DNA of 11,280 nucleotides from Gemmatimonadota bacterium (GCA_003220975.1 QHTX01000135.1:1-11280), one strand, 5' to 3'. Numbered from the stretch's first letter, positions 1 through 6,423 are shown. Notes: generated by a model from the sequence alone, not told the origin. Numbers and translations: made by a program.

Positions 1-1950
1 CACGAAGCCGCGGTACGTGACCGTGCGCACCAGCATCAACCCCTCGCGCCGCCGCTGTCGCTCGAAGGTGACGCTGGGCTTGCCGTGCTGGACGTAGCGG
101 CGGATGGCGCGCTCGGAGAGCTCGGTGCCCTCGATGCTCGCCCGTGGCACGCCGAAGCGGTCCGCAAAGTAGCGCAGCGTGCCGGCGACCGCCCCCCAGC
201 TTCCGGCTACCGACCCGCGGCTCACCCGCGCTTCGCGGCCGTCCGCCGTCTCCTCGTCGATGACGAGGTCGAACGGCATGATCTTGGCGACGAGATCGGC
301 GAACGCGGCCAGCGTCTTCTCGCCCGCGTGCGGCAGCCGCGGCGGGAGCGGCAACTCGAGCTGGCGGTACACCGAGGCCGTGCCGAGCGCGACGTCCTCG
401 ATCGCCTTCACGAGCACGCCGCGGCCCTCCGCCCAGCGATCGATCGTCTCGTGGAAGAGATGCCGCGGGAGCCCGTACACCTCGCCCAGGTAGCCGTGGT
501 TGTTCACGGCCTCGGCGTACACGTTGTACGCCGTGAGGTGATCGCTTCCGGAGACGATCAGCCCCCGGAGATCCCGTTCTTCGCGGGTCATGCGGTGCAA
601 CGACTCGATGTTCGCGGCCACGGCCACCATCGGGACGAGCTCCGGATCCGCGTGGTACAGCAGTTCGCCCCAGGGCCGCTCCACCGGCATCGCTTCGACT
701 TCGCGTCCGTAGCGCGTGAGCCGCCCCTGCTCGACGAGACCACGCTCGCTGAGAAGCCGAACCGCCTCGCGATAGGCCCGGCGGTCGAGCGGCACGGGCA
801 GCTCCAGATCGGCCGCGTCGACTCCCAGGGCCGCGCACGTGATCGCCACCCGTTCGGCATCTCCCGCGAGCTGGAACTCCGGGCCCGTCGGCCGGAGCTC
901 GTCGAAGGCGAGGTCGCGGTCGCTCAGGATGAAGACCTCGCCGCCCTCCACGCGCCCGTGCACGCGCCCCGCCATCTGCAGCAGCTCGTTCGCCCCCAGG
1001 TACAGCCGGGTCAGCACGTTGCGCCCGCGCTCCACCACGTTGGCGTACCGGGCGTCGTAGATCACGACCGTGTCGAGGCCGCGGATGTTCAACGCCGATT
1101 GGCCGGCGGCCGTCATGGCGAGGAGAAAGGGTCGCTTCACGAGCCCGTCCAGGAACGGACGGATCACGCGGATCGGCTCGCCGCCGTGGTAGAACGCCGT
1201 GGACAGCGCCTGCCAGCGGTCGCCCAGCTCGCCCGCGATCAGCTCCACCTCGGCGCGCGTGGGGACGAATACCGCGACGCCGCGCCGCTCCCGCATCGCC
1301 CGCCGGATGAAGCGGTCGTCCAGGAACTCGAGCGGCTGCTGCGGCAGGACCCGCACGGCGGCCGCCTTCGCGGGATCGAAGGCCCTGGTCTCGAGCACTT
1401 CGACCGATCCGAGGTAGCGCGCGTAGAAGGTGGGGTCGACGGTCGCCGACAGCCAGATGAAGCGGCAGCGCGCCCGCTTGCCCAGCGCGAGGCACAGTTC
1501 CAGCTCCGCCGACGTCTGGTGGATCTCGTCCACCACGAGCGTGTCGCGCGCGGTGATGAGGTCGTCCTCGAACCAGCGGCGCGCGATGCCCGTCGTCACG
1601 ATCACGACGTTCCAGGTGGGCGTCTCGGGCGTCGCCTCGCGCTCGCGATTCACGACGCCGACCTTGAGCGGCGCCGCGAGGATCGTCTCGGCGATGGATC
1701 GGATCGCGAGCGTCTTTCCGGTCCCCGTCCCCGCCACGATCCCGAACCCGCGCCCGGAGGCCGCGAGCCGCCGGATGTCCGCTCCGTGCTCCCGCGCGAG
1801 CAGGGTGTCGATGTGGAGGCCCATCGCGAGCTCGATCGTCTCGCAGGCCGCGCGCGTGGGGGCGATCACGAGGACGCGCCCCGTGGCGGGCTCGGCGGCG
1901 AGAAAGGCGGTCGGATCGGGGGGAAGAAAGTGGTCGCGGGAAATTCGCAC
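1..1950 (-). CDS. DEAH-type (DEIH-box) ATP-dependent RNA helicase, HrpA/HrpB-like, 3' end cut by window
   Basis: Superfamily 2 helicase expected to unwind RNA with ATP in the cytoplasm. Reading from GTG 1950, 650 codons are open to the window edge with no stop, so the C-terminus is missing. Visible motifs: Walker A GTGTGKT (residues 74-80), a motif Ib-like TTGIARRW stretch, DEIH box (141-144, where HrpA/HrpB have DEAH), SAT motif III (168-170), and motif VI QMAGRVHGR (325-333) with both arginines. A winged-helix/HA2-like region follows at about 363-470 (RGLVEQGRLTRYGREVEAMP), as in DEAH helicases. GTG 1950 is chosen because a TATATT box sits six bases upstream and no closer ATG precedes the Walker A except Met43. 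One oddity is a stretch VLVIAPTRAA (about residues 28-37), which looks like helicase motif Ia but lies before the P-loop rather than after it. HrpA versus HrpB cannot be decided without the C-terminus. The long plus-strand frame over the same bases is an antisense shadow. Confidence 0.9.
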   Translation of the reverse strand, partial: MRISRDHFLPPDPTAFLAAEPATGRVLVIAPTRAACETIELAMGLHIDTLLAREHGADIRRLAASGRGFGIVAGTGTGKTLAIRSIAETILAAPLKVGVVNREREATPETPTWNVVIVTTGIARRWFEDDLITARDTLVVDEIHQTSAELELCLALGKRARCRFIWLSATVDPTFYARYLGSVEVLETRAFDPAKAAAVRVLPQQPLEFLDDRFIRRAMRERRGVAVFVPTRAEVELIAGELGDRWQALSTAFYHGGEPIRVIRPFLDGLVKRPFLLAMTAAGQSALNIRGLDTVVIYDARYANVVERGRNVLTRLYLGANELLQMAGRVHGRVEGGEVFILSDRDLAFDELRPTGPEFQLAGDAERVAITCAALGVDAADLELPVPLDRRAYREAVRLLSERGLVEQGRLTRYGREVEAMPVERPWGELLYHADPELVPMVAVAANIESLHRMTREERDLRGLIVSGSDHLTAYNVYAEAVNNHGYLGEVYGLPRHLFHETIDRWAEGRGVLVKAIEDVALGTASVYRQLELPLPPRLPHAGEKTLAAFADLVAKIMPFDLVIDEETADGREARVSRGSVAGSWGAVAGTLRYFADRFGVPRASIEGTELSERAIRRYVQHGKPSVTFERQRRREGLMLVRTVTYRGFV

Positions 1951-1956
1951 GGTCGC

Positions 1957-1962
1957 AATATA
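1957..1962 (-). promoter_or_regulatory. Candidate -10 box for a leaderless helicase transcript
   Basis: On the minus strand TATATT lies exactly six bases before the GTG start of the helicase. With the usual distance from -10 box to transcription start, the mRNA would begin at or next to the start codon, giving a leaderless transcript. No Shine-Dalgarno sequence precedes this GTG. A good -35 match at 16-18 bases was not found, so the call rests on the box and its spacing in otherwise GC-rich DNA. Confidence 0.45.
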
Positions 1963-1998
1963 GACGGGCGACCCACGGCCGCGACGCTCAAGTAGAGA

Positions 1999-2030
1999 AA
2001 GCGGCAGGCGTGCGTGCCCGCCTCCCGCTT
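1999..2030 (-). terminator. Terminator-like hairpin downstream of the Tyr/Arg-rich gene
   Basis: Bases 1999-2010 pair with 2019-2030 over 12 positions with a single C-C mismatch, leaving an 8-base loop. Read on the minus strand, the hairpin is followed by the pyrimidine/T-rich run TCTCTACTTG. It lies about 95 bases after the stop of the small secreted protein and before the helicase promoter, where a rho-independent terminator is expected. The tail is not a clean U-tract, so efficiency is uncertain. Confidence 0.45.
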
Positions 2031-2123
2031 CACCACCGTACCTGCGGCCCTGCCTAGGGCGTCAGGCGCCGCATCCGGAAGATCCCTTGCACGCCACAAT
2101 CCGGCGGAACGGCGGCATCTCGA

Positions 2124-2393
2124 TCATTCGTCGTCGTAATCCCAGTGGTAGCGGCGGTGATAACGACCCGCGTACACGCGCCGCACCACGACGAAGGGGC
2201 GGCGGTAGCGATAGCGGTAGCGATAGAAGTACGGCCGCGGCGCGGGATAATACGCGAAGGGCCGGCCAACCACGACCACTCCCGACAGGAACGGCCGCGG
2301 CACGCCAAGCCCTACAGCCACACTGATCGGCGTTTGCGCCGCGGTGGGCGTCGGCCGGGCTGCCGCGAGTGCGAGCCCCAGCGCCAAGGACAA
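2124..2393 (-). CDS. Small secreted Tyr/Arg-rich protein of unknown function
   Basis: An 89-residue protein. The N-terminus is a short hydrophobic signal peptide (residues 1 to about 20, ending PTAAQ, cleavage likely near that AQ). A short Val/Gly-rich segment (SGVVVVGRP) follows, then a strongly Tyr/Arg-rich tail with alternating RYRYRYRR at about residues 58-65, ending in WDYDDE. No enzymatic motif is visible. Short exported Tyr/Arg-rich proteins of this kind are common hypothetical proteins in environmental GC-rich bacteria; the function is unknown. The start is uncertain: the frame opens after TAG at 2421-2423, and the first usual initiator is TTG 2393, with another TTG at 2387. Neither has a clear ribosome binding site, and the n-region from TTG lacks a positive charge. 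The gene lies 103 bases downstream of the selenoprotein on the same strand and may share its transcript. The hydrophobic leader followed by a basic, low-complexity tail argues against a chance frame. Confidence 0.6.
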   Translation of the reverse strand: MSLALGLALAAARPTPTAAQTPISVAVGLGVPRPFLSGVVVVGRPFAYYPAPRPYFYRYRYRYRRPFVVVRRVYAGRYHRRYHWDYDDE

Positions 2394-2496
2394 GACGGTG
2401 CGTTGAGCGGTGCCAGGCGTCTAACGACGGTCGTCGCGGAGACTTAGGCCCTGCGGGGCGGGCGCGCGGGGAGACCGCGAGTGTCACCCCCGACGG

Positions 2497-2727
2497 TCAG
2501 CCGCTGGCTTGCTTGATCAACCGCACCACTTCCCCCGGCTCGGCGTGGCGTCCGAGGCTCTTCTTGGAGAAGATGCGGCGTCCGTCCACCTCGACTTCGA
2601 ACACGCCGCCGGACGATTGAATCAGCTTCACGTCGGCGTGCGGATAGGTCTTCCGGATTTCGGCCGCCAGACCGGCGGCCCTGGGCTCGTAATTTCAGAC
2701 GACGCAGTATTCGATGGTGACACGCAT
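2497..2727 (-). CDS. SelW-like (Rdx family) selenoprotein with in-frame UGA (Sec) at codon 11
   Basis: Thioredoxin-fold redox protein of the SelT/SelW/SelH (Rdx) family, probably a cytoplasmic thiol oxidoreductase. ATG 2727 to TGA 2499-2497 gives 77 codons if the internal TGA at 2697-2695 is read as selenocysteine (76 residues). The N-terminus is MRVTIEYC-V-V-U-NYEP, placing Cys8 and Sec11 in the CxxU motif seen in SelW between strand 1 and helix 1. The remainder matches the family layout: helix 1 (AAGLAAEIRKTYP), strands with GGVFEVEVDG (residues 40-49), the FSKKSLGR segment (53-60), and a final helix (GEVVRLIKQ). The length is typical for SelW. Continuous family similarity on both sides of the UGA argues that it is decoded, not a stop. 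A SECIS-like hairpin lies directly downstream. No ribosome binding site precedes the ATG, but a TATCGT box does. The gene is divergent from the chemoreceptor gene. The alternative is a Cys form broken by mutation, which the hairpin makes less likely. The selA, selB, selC and selD genes needed for decoding are not in this window. Confidence 0.87.
2662..2697 (-). promoter_or_regulatory. Bacterial SECIS element following the in-frame UGA
   Basis: On the minus strand, 21 bases after UGA (2697-2695), GGCCGCC (2680-2674) and GGCGGCC (2668-2662) form a perfect 7-bp stem closed by the loop GGUCU (2673-2669). Bacterial SECIS elements are short hairpins inside the coding region just after the UGA, with a G in the first loop positions contacted by SelB. 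The GGUCU loop is the same as recalled for the E. coli fdhF SECIS, where GGU likewise falls in frame. The stem is also coding (agg-gcc-gcc-ggt-ctg-gcg-gcc), so it must satisfy both the protein and the RNA fold. Confidence 0.78.
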
Positions 2728-2734
2728 GGGCTAA

Positions 2735-2764
2735 ACGATAGTCGCGCTTGACACGCCGCGCCAA
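2735..2764 (-). promoter_or_regulatory. Candidate promoter of the selenoprotein gene
   Basis: On the minus strand TTGGCG (2764-2759) and TATCGT (2740-2735) are separated by 18 bases. The -10-like box ends seven bases before ATG 2727, so the transcript would have almost no leader, the same layout as at the helicase GTG. No Shine-Dalgarno motif is present. It overlaps the candidate promoter of the divergent chemoreceptor gene. Confidence 0.45.
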
Positions 2765-2776
2765 GGGGCCGACTTT
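2748..2776 (+). promoter_or_regulatory. Candidate promoter of the chemoreceptor-like gene
   Basis: TTGACA (2748-2753) is a perfect -35 consensus hexamer. At 17 bases the -10 position reads GACTTT (2771-2776), a weak match. It would give a very short leader before ATG 2789. The call rests mainly on the -35 and on its place in a 61-base divergent intergenic region. Confidence 0.35.
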
Positions 2777-2788
2777 GCGCGAATCCGC

Positions 2789-4924
2789 ATGAGTTCCCTG
2801 TCCCGCCTCAAGACGTCGCCGGGTTTGCTGGTGCGGGCGCTCGTGTCGCTGGGCGCGGTGGCCGCGATCGGTGGAGCGGTCGCGGCATACACTTCCGGGC
2901 GGACGCCGCTGGTCGCGGACATGACGGCGCAGGTCCTCGCCCTCGTCGTGATCGGGGCGCTGGCGCGGCGCTACGGGATTCCCCTTCCCGGCAACGGGTT
3001 CGCCTCGTACATCCTGGGCGTCGTGGCCTACGCCGTCCTCGACCATGGCTGGCCGTTCGCGCTCCTGGTCGCGCCGCTCGCGATGTTGGTCGGGGACCTG
3101 GGGTTGCGCCGCCTGCCGGCCGCTGCGGCCCTTGGCGACGCGGCGCACCTCACGGCCGGGAGCGCCGTGGCCGGTCTCGTGTACCAGCGGCTGGGCGGCG
3201 TCGTGGGGACGGGCGCCCTCGCCGCGGCGAATCTCGCCCCGCTGGCAGTTTTCCTGGCGGTGCTGCCGGCGACCGTCAACGCGACGTATTACCTCGAGCT
3301 TGCGTTGGGCCGTTCGCTGGCCTGGGTCGACGCGCGGCTCACCGCGCGCTGGGAGACGATCGTGTACGCCTGCTCCGCCGGGCTCGCCCTCGTGTGGCTC
3401 TGGCTGACGCACGCGGGGCTCGAAGCCGGCGACGCGCTTGCCGTGGGAGGCGTGCTGGCGATCACGACGATGGTGAGCGCCTCGGTGATCCGCCGCGCGG
3501 TGCGGGCGGACGAGCTGACGCTGGTCCAGAGCCTGTCGCAGGCGATCGCGGCGGACATCAGCCTGGCCAAGAGCTTCCCCCGTATTCAGCAGCTCGCACG
3601 GCGGCTCGTGCCCTGGGAGCAGATGGGGTTCGCGCGCTACGACGCCCGCACGAATGAGATGGAACTGATCGCGGACACCGCGGCCGGCGGGGGAGGGGGA
3701 GAGGGGGGGCGGTCGCCGTTCCGGTTCGACGCGAACGCAGGGCTCACGGGCGAGGCCGTCCGGCGGCGCCGGCCGGTCGTGGCGCACGCGCTGTCGCGCG
3801 AGCAGGTGGTCCTGCCGGCGCCGGAACAGCCCGGCTCCGAGGTGCTGGTGCCGCTGTATCACGCGGGCCAGCTCGTCGGCCTGTGGAGCGTGCGCCACTC
3901 CGATCCGACGCTGTACCGCGACTCGGATGGCGACATGCTCGCGCTGGTCGCGCCACAACTCGCGCTCATGTTGGCGATCGAGGGGTCGGTCCAGCCGGTG
4001 GTGGGCGCCTCGGACCGCACCAGCGCGTACATGCAGACGCTCAGTGCGACGACCGAGCAGATTCGCGCGTCAAGTGAAGAGGTCGCCGCGGCGGCGCGGC
4101 GCGCCAACCAGGGCGCCGCCCAGGCCGCGAGCCTCGTGGGGGCACTGGAGCGGCAGTCCGGCCAGCTCAAACAGCACGCCCGGGAGGTCGCCGCCGCGGG
4201 CGACGAGACGCGCGCCGCCGGGGCCGAGATGGAGAAGACGACGGAAAAGGTCCGCCAGGCGACTCAGGCTGCCGTGCGCCGCCTCGCCGACCTCGGCGCC
4301 ACCACCGAGGAGAGCGCGCGCGAAGTGCGCCGGTTGCGCGACGTCGCCGAGCAGGTCGAGAAGTTCTCGGAGACCATCGGCCTCATCGCGAATCAGACCA
4401 ACCTGCTGGCCCTGAACGCCACGATCGAGGCGGCGCGCGCGGGCGTGCACGGCCGCGGCTTCGCGGTCGTGGCCGACGAGGTTCACAAGCTCGCCGAGGA
4501 GAGCGGGCGTGAGGCGCGCAACGTGGGCAAATCGGCCCAGGACACGCGCCGCGCCCTGGACCGCGCGGCCGCGCTGCTCGAGCGCGTCCGCAGCGACCTG
4601 GCGGAAGTGGCGCAGGGCTCGACCGGCTGGCTCGAGGACCTGAGCCGCATCGCGGCGGCGGCGGCCGGCACGGCCCGTGCCGGCAAGCGCGTCGCCGAGC
4701 TGGCCCACGGCATCGCCGATCAAGCGGGCACGATCGGCGGGGCGCTGGGGCAGGCGAAGGCGGGCGCCCAAACCTCCACCCAAGAGGCGGAGGCCGTCGC
4801 GGCCGCGGCGGCGGAGCAGCGCAAGGCGATCGAAGGGCTCGCCCGGGGCGCCGCCGAGCTGGCGTCGCTGGCCGACCATCTCGCCCGCGCCGTCCGCTTC
4901 GTGCGAGGCGACAACGGCCGGTAA
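2789..4924 (+). CDS. Membrane chemoreceptor-like protein: multi-TM + GAF + methyl-accepting signalling domain
   Basis: A 711-residue sensory protein. Residues 1 to about 236 hold about eight hydrophobic segments (near 13-34, 46-60, 71-84, 88-104, 119-136, 140-162, 190-207, 216-235) with only short loops, so there is no classical periplasmic ligand-binding domain. A cytoplasmic GAF-like domain follows (about 245-398; motifs GLTGEAV and EVLVPLYHAGQLVGLWSV). From about 415 a long Ala/Glu-rich coiled coil carries the conserved receptor tip, QTNLLALNATIEAARAG starting at Q536, then GRGFAVVADEVHKLAEESG, which in the family binds CheA and CheW. The last residues are VRGDNGR, without an NWETF-type CheR-docking tail. 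No che genes are nearby, so it may signal to a distant array or a non-motility pathway. The ligand is unknown. ATG 2789 has no nearby ribosome binding site (AAGGGG lies 20 bases upstream), so the exact start is moderately supported. A G-rich tract encodes a poly-Gly loop inside the GAF domain. Confidence 0.88.
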   Translation: MSSLSRLKTSPGLLVRALVSLGAVAAIGGAVAAYTSGRTPLVADMTAQVLALVVIGALARRYGIPLPGNGFASYILGVVAYAVLDHGWPFALLVAPLAMLVGDLGLRRLPAAAALGDAAHLTAGSAVAGLVYQRLGGVVGTGALAAANLAPLAVFLAVLPATVNATYYLELALGRSLAWVDARLTARWETIVYACSAGLALVWLWLTHAGLEAGDALAVGGVLAITTMVSASVIRRAVRADELTLVQSLSQAIAADISLAKSFPRIQQLARRLVPWEQMGFARYDARTNEMELIADTAAGGGGGEGGRSPFRFDANAGLTGEAVRRRRPVVAHALSREQVVLPAPEQPGSEVLVPLYHAGQLVGLWSVRHSDPTLYRDSDGDMLALVAPQLALMLAIEGSVQPVVGASDRTSAYMQTLSATTEQIRASSEEVAAAARRANQGAAQAASLVGALERQSGQLKQHAREVAAAGDETRAAGAEMEKTTEKVRQATQAAVRRLADLGATTEESAREVRRLRDVAEQVEKFSETIGLIANQTNLLALNATIEAARAGVHGRGFAVVADEVHKLAEESGREARNVGKSAQDTRRALDRAAALLERVRSDLAEVAQGSTGWLEDLSRIAAAAAGTARAGKRVAELAHGIADQAGTIGGALGQAKAGAQTSTQEAEAVAAAAAEQRKAIEGLARGAAELASLADHLARAVRFVRGDNGR
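3689..3712 (+). other. G-rich tract with G-quadruplex potential inside the GAF coding region
   Basis: Runs of five, five and seven guanines (3689-3693, 3695-3699, 3703-3709) separated by A and AGA, then C and GG, lie on the coding strand. The tract encodes a Gly-rich loop (GGGGEGG) in the GAF domain at about residues 301-307. It offers four G3 tracts with short loops, so it could form a quadruplex in DNA or mRNA, and its homopolymers are prone to slippage. The frame is intact here. Confidence 0.5.
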
Positions 4925-4937
4925 CAAGCTCACGCCC

Positions 4938-6383
4938 GTGCTCGCGGCCGCGCTGGTCGCGTGCGCGGGTGAGTCCAGCGGGCCGCCGCCCCCGGCCTCC
5001 CCCAGGATCGATTACGTGGACGGCGCGCTCGAGCCGATCCTCGAGCGCGGCCGGGCCGTGGTGATCGAGGGCCTCGGCTTCGGCGCCGTTCAGGGCGGCG
5101 GCGCCGTCACGTTCGCGCGCGCCGGCGGGGGGGCGGACGTGACGGCGCCGGTCGCCTCCCCCGCCGACTGGAGCGACCAGGTCGTGCGCACCACCGTCCC
5201 GGACAGCGCCGTCTCGGGAACGCTCGCGCTGACGACGGCCGGTGGCCGACGGCTCACGGCGACCGTCCACGTGCTGCCGCACGTCGTGTTCAGCCCCGAC
5301 ACGCTGCACTGGGATTCCCTGGGCACGTTCCCGCGGGCCCCGGTGGGGGTCGCGCTCGCCGCGGCGGAGATCCCCTCCGGCAGCGGCGTGGCCACGACGC
5401 TCTACGCTGCAGGCGGCGCGGAGCAGATCAGCGGCGCGCTCGTCCCCGACAGCGGCGTGTACGTGGCGCGCGCGCAAGCGGCCGGCCTGGTCGGCCCCTG
5501 GGTCCGCCAGCACGACGCCGCGGACTTCACGTCGCGCGTCCTCCCCGCCCCGCGGGCGTTCGCGGCGGCCGCCGTCGCCACGCGCTACAACTCCCGCTTC
5601 GCGGGCAGCGGGCTCTACGTGATCGGCGGCATCGACGGCGCCGGCCGCGCGCAGGCATCCGTGTTCGCCGCCGACGTCACGGCCGACAGCGTTGTCGGGC
5701 GCCTCACGCCCATCGAGCCGCTGCCGGCCCCCGTCGCGGGTGCGCTCGCCGTGGTGACGCGCGGCCGGATTTACGTGATCGGCGGCACGGATTCGGTGGG
5801 GCGACCCCGGCAGAATGTCTTCGTGGGACGGATCGGGCTGGAGGGGCACATCGACGGCTGGTACGTGCAGCCGCTGCTGCCCACCCCACGCGCCTACGGG
5901 GGCGCCGTGGTGCGCGATGAGCGCGCGGTCGCGTTCGGGGGCGTGGCGGACAGCGTCCCGCCGGGCGGCGGGCTCGATTCCGGGACGGCGCGGCTCGCGT
6001 CGAGCGACACCGCCGCCGTGAGCCTCGTGTCGGGATTCTTCACGAGCGCGTGGGCGCCGGGGGCGACGCTCCTCTCCACGGGCCGATCGCAGTTCGCGAC
6101 GCTCGACCTCCGCGACGTGGTGCTCGTCGTGGGCGGCGTGTACGCGGGGGCGGCGACGAACAGCGCGGAGACCATCGCTGCGACCGCGGTCGGTGACTCG
6201 CTCGGGCCCTTCAGCGGACCCGTGGGGCTCGCGACGCGGAGCATCGCGTTCCAGAACGGCGGTACGCTGATCGGCCCGAGTGGCGTCACCTGGCGGGAGG
6301 CGGACGGGTCGCGTCGCGGGCTGGTGCTCGGCGGCATCGACCTGAGCACGGGATTGAGGAAAGCGGGCGTCTGGGGTTTCTAA
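4938..6383 (+). CDS. IPT/TIG-kelch repeat lipoprotein
   Basis: Probable cell-surface or periplasmic lipoprotein of about 481 residues; the exact function is unknown. The N-terminus gives a lipobox LVAC with Cys9 when counted from GTG 4938. An IPT/TIG immunoglobulin-like fold follows (about 24-110, RIDYVDGALEPIL...VIEGLGFG). About six kelch-like blades, marked by paired glycines, come next: YAAGG (about 156), LYVIGG (226), IYVIGG (278), AFGGV (about 332), LVVGG (about 395) and LVLGG (about 463), consistent with a beta-propeller. The start is problematic. The frame is open far back into the chemoreceptor gene, but GTG 4938 is the only ATG/GTG/TTG in frame after 4677. It leaves an unusually short signal n-region without basic residues and lacks a ribosome binding site. 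The residues just upstream (NKLTP) would make a better n-region, so a non-standard start or a sequence error is possible. The 13-base gap after the chemoreceptor stop suggests translational coupling. Confidence 0.8.
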   Translation: MLAAALVACAGESSGPPPPASPRIDYVDGALEPILERGRAVVIEGLGFGAVQGGGAVTFARAGGGADVTAPVASPADWSDQVVRTTVPDSAVSGTLALTTAGGRRLTATVHVLPHVVFSPDTLHWDSLGTFPRAPVGVALAAAEIPSGSGVATTLYAAGGAEQISGALVPDSGVYVARAQAAGLVGPWVRQHDAADFTSRVLPAPRAFAAAAVATRYNSRFAGSGLYVIGGIDGAGRAQASVFAADVTADSVVGRLTPIEPLPAPVAGALAVVTRGRIYVIGGTDSVGRPRQNVFVGRIGLEGHIDGWYVQPLLPTPRAYGGAVVRDERAVAFGGVADSVPPGGGLDSGTARLASSDTAAVSLVSGFFTSAWAPGATLLSTGRSQFATLDLRDVVLVVGGVYAGAATNSAETIAATAVGDSLGPFSGPVGLATRSIAFQNGGTLIGPSGVTWREADGSRRGLVLGGIDLSTGLRKAGVWGF

Positions 6384-6423
6384 GCCGGGGCAGAGTTATT
6401 ACCGTAGGGCCACGCCCCGAAGT

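Noticed and set aside
85..1995. Long plus-strand frame of 636 codons
   Set aside because: It is antisense to the DEIH helicase, whose frame carries all helicase motifs in order; the plus frame is Arg/Asp-rich low complexity without recognisable domains, typical of GC-rich shadows.
2424..2434. Small dyad ACGAC-G-GTCGT between the mini-protein and selenoprotein genes
   Set aside because: Only five bases per arm in GC-rich DNA; chance is likely and no second copy or promoter context was seen.
2695..2697. In-frame TGA read as a nonsense mutation (pseudogene) in a Cys-type SelW homologue
   Set aside because: It falls exactly at the second CxxU position, the frame stays family-like to a natural stop, and a SECIS-like hairpin follows at the right distance, so recoding is the better explanation.
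2444..3958. Long minus-strand frame of 504 codons
   Set aside because: It overlaps the selenoprotein in another frame and lies antisense to the receptor gene; the composition is Arg/His/Gly-rich with no domain.
4677..4937. Upstream extension of the kelch lipoprotein frame
   Set aside because: The extra 87 residues are Arg/Pro/Ser-rich and overlap the receptor's signalling domain in another frame; the lipobox shows that the real protein starts near 4938.
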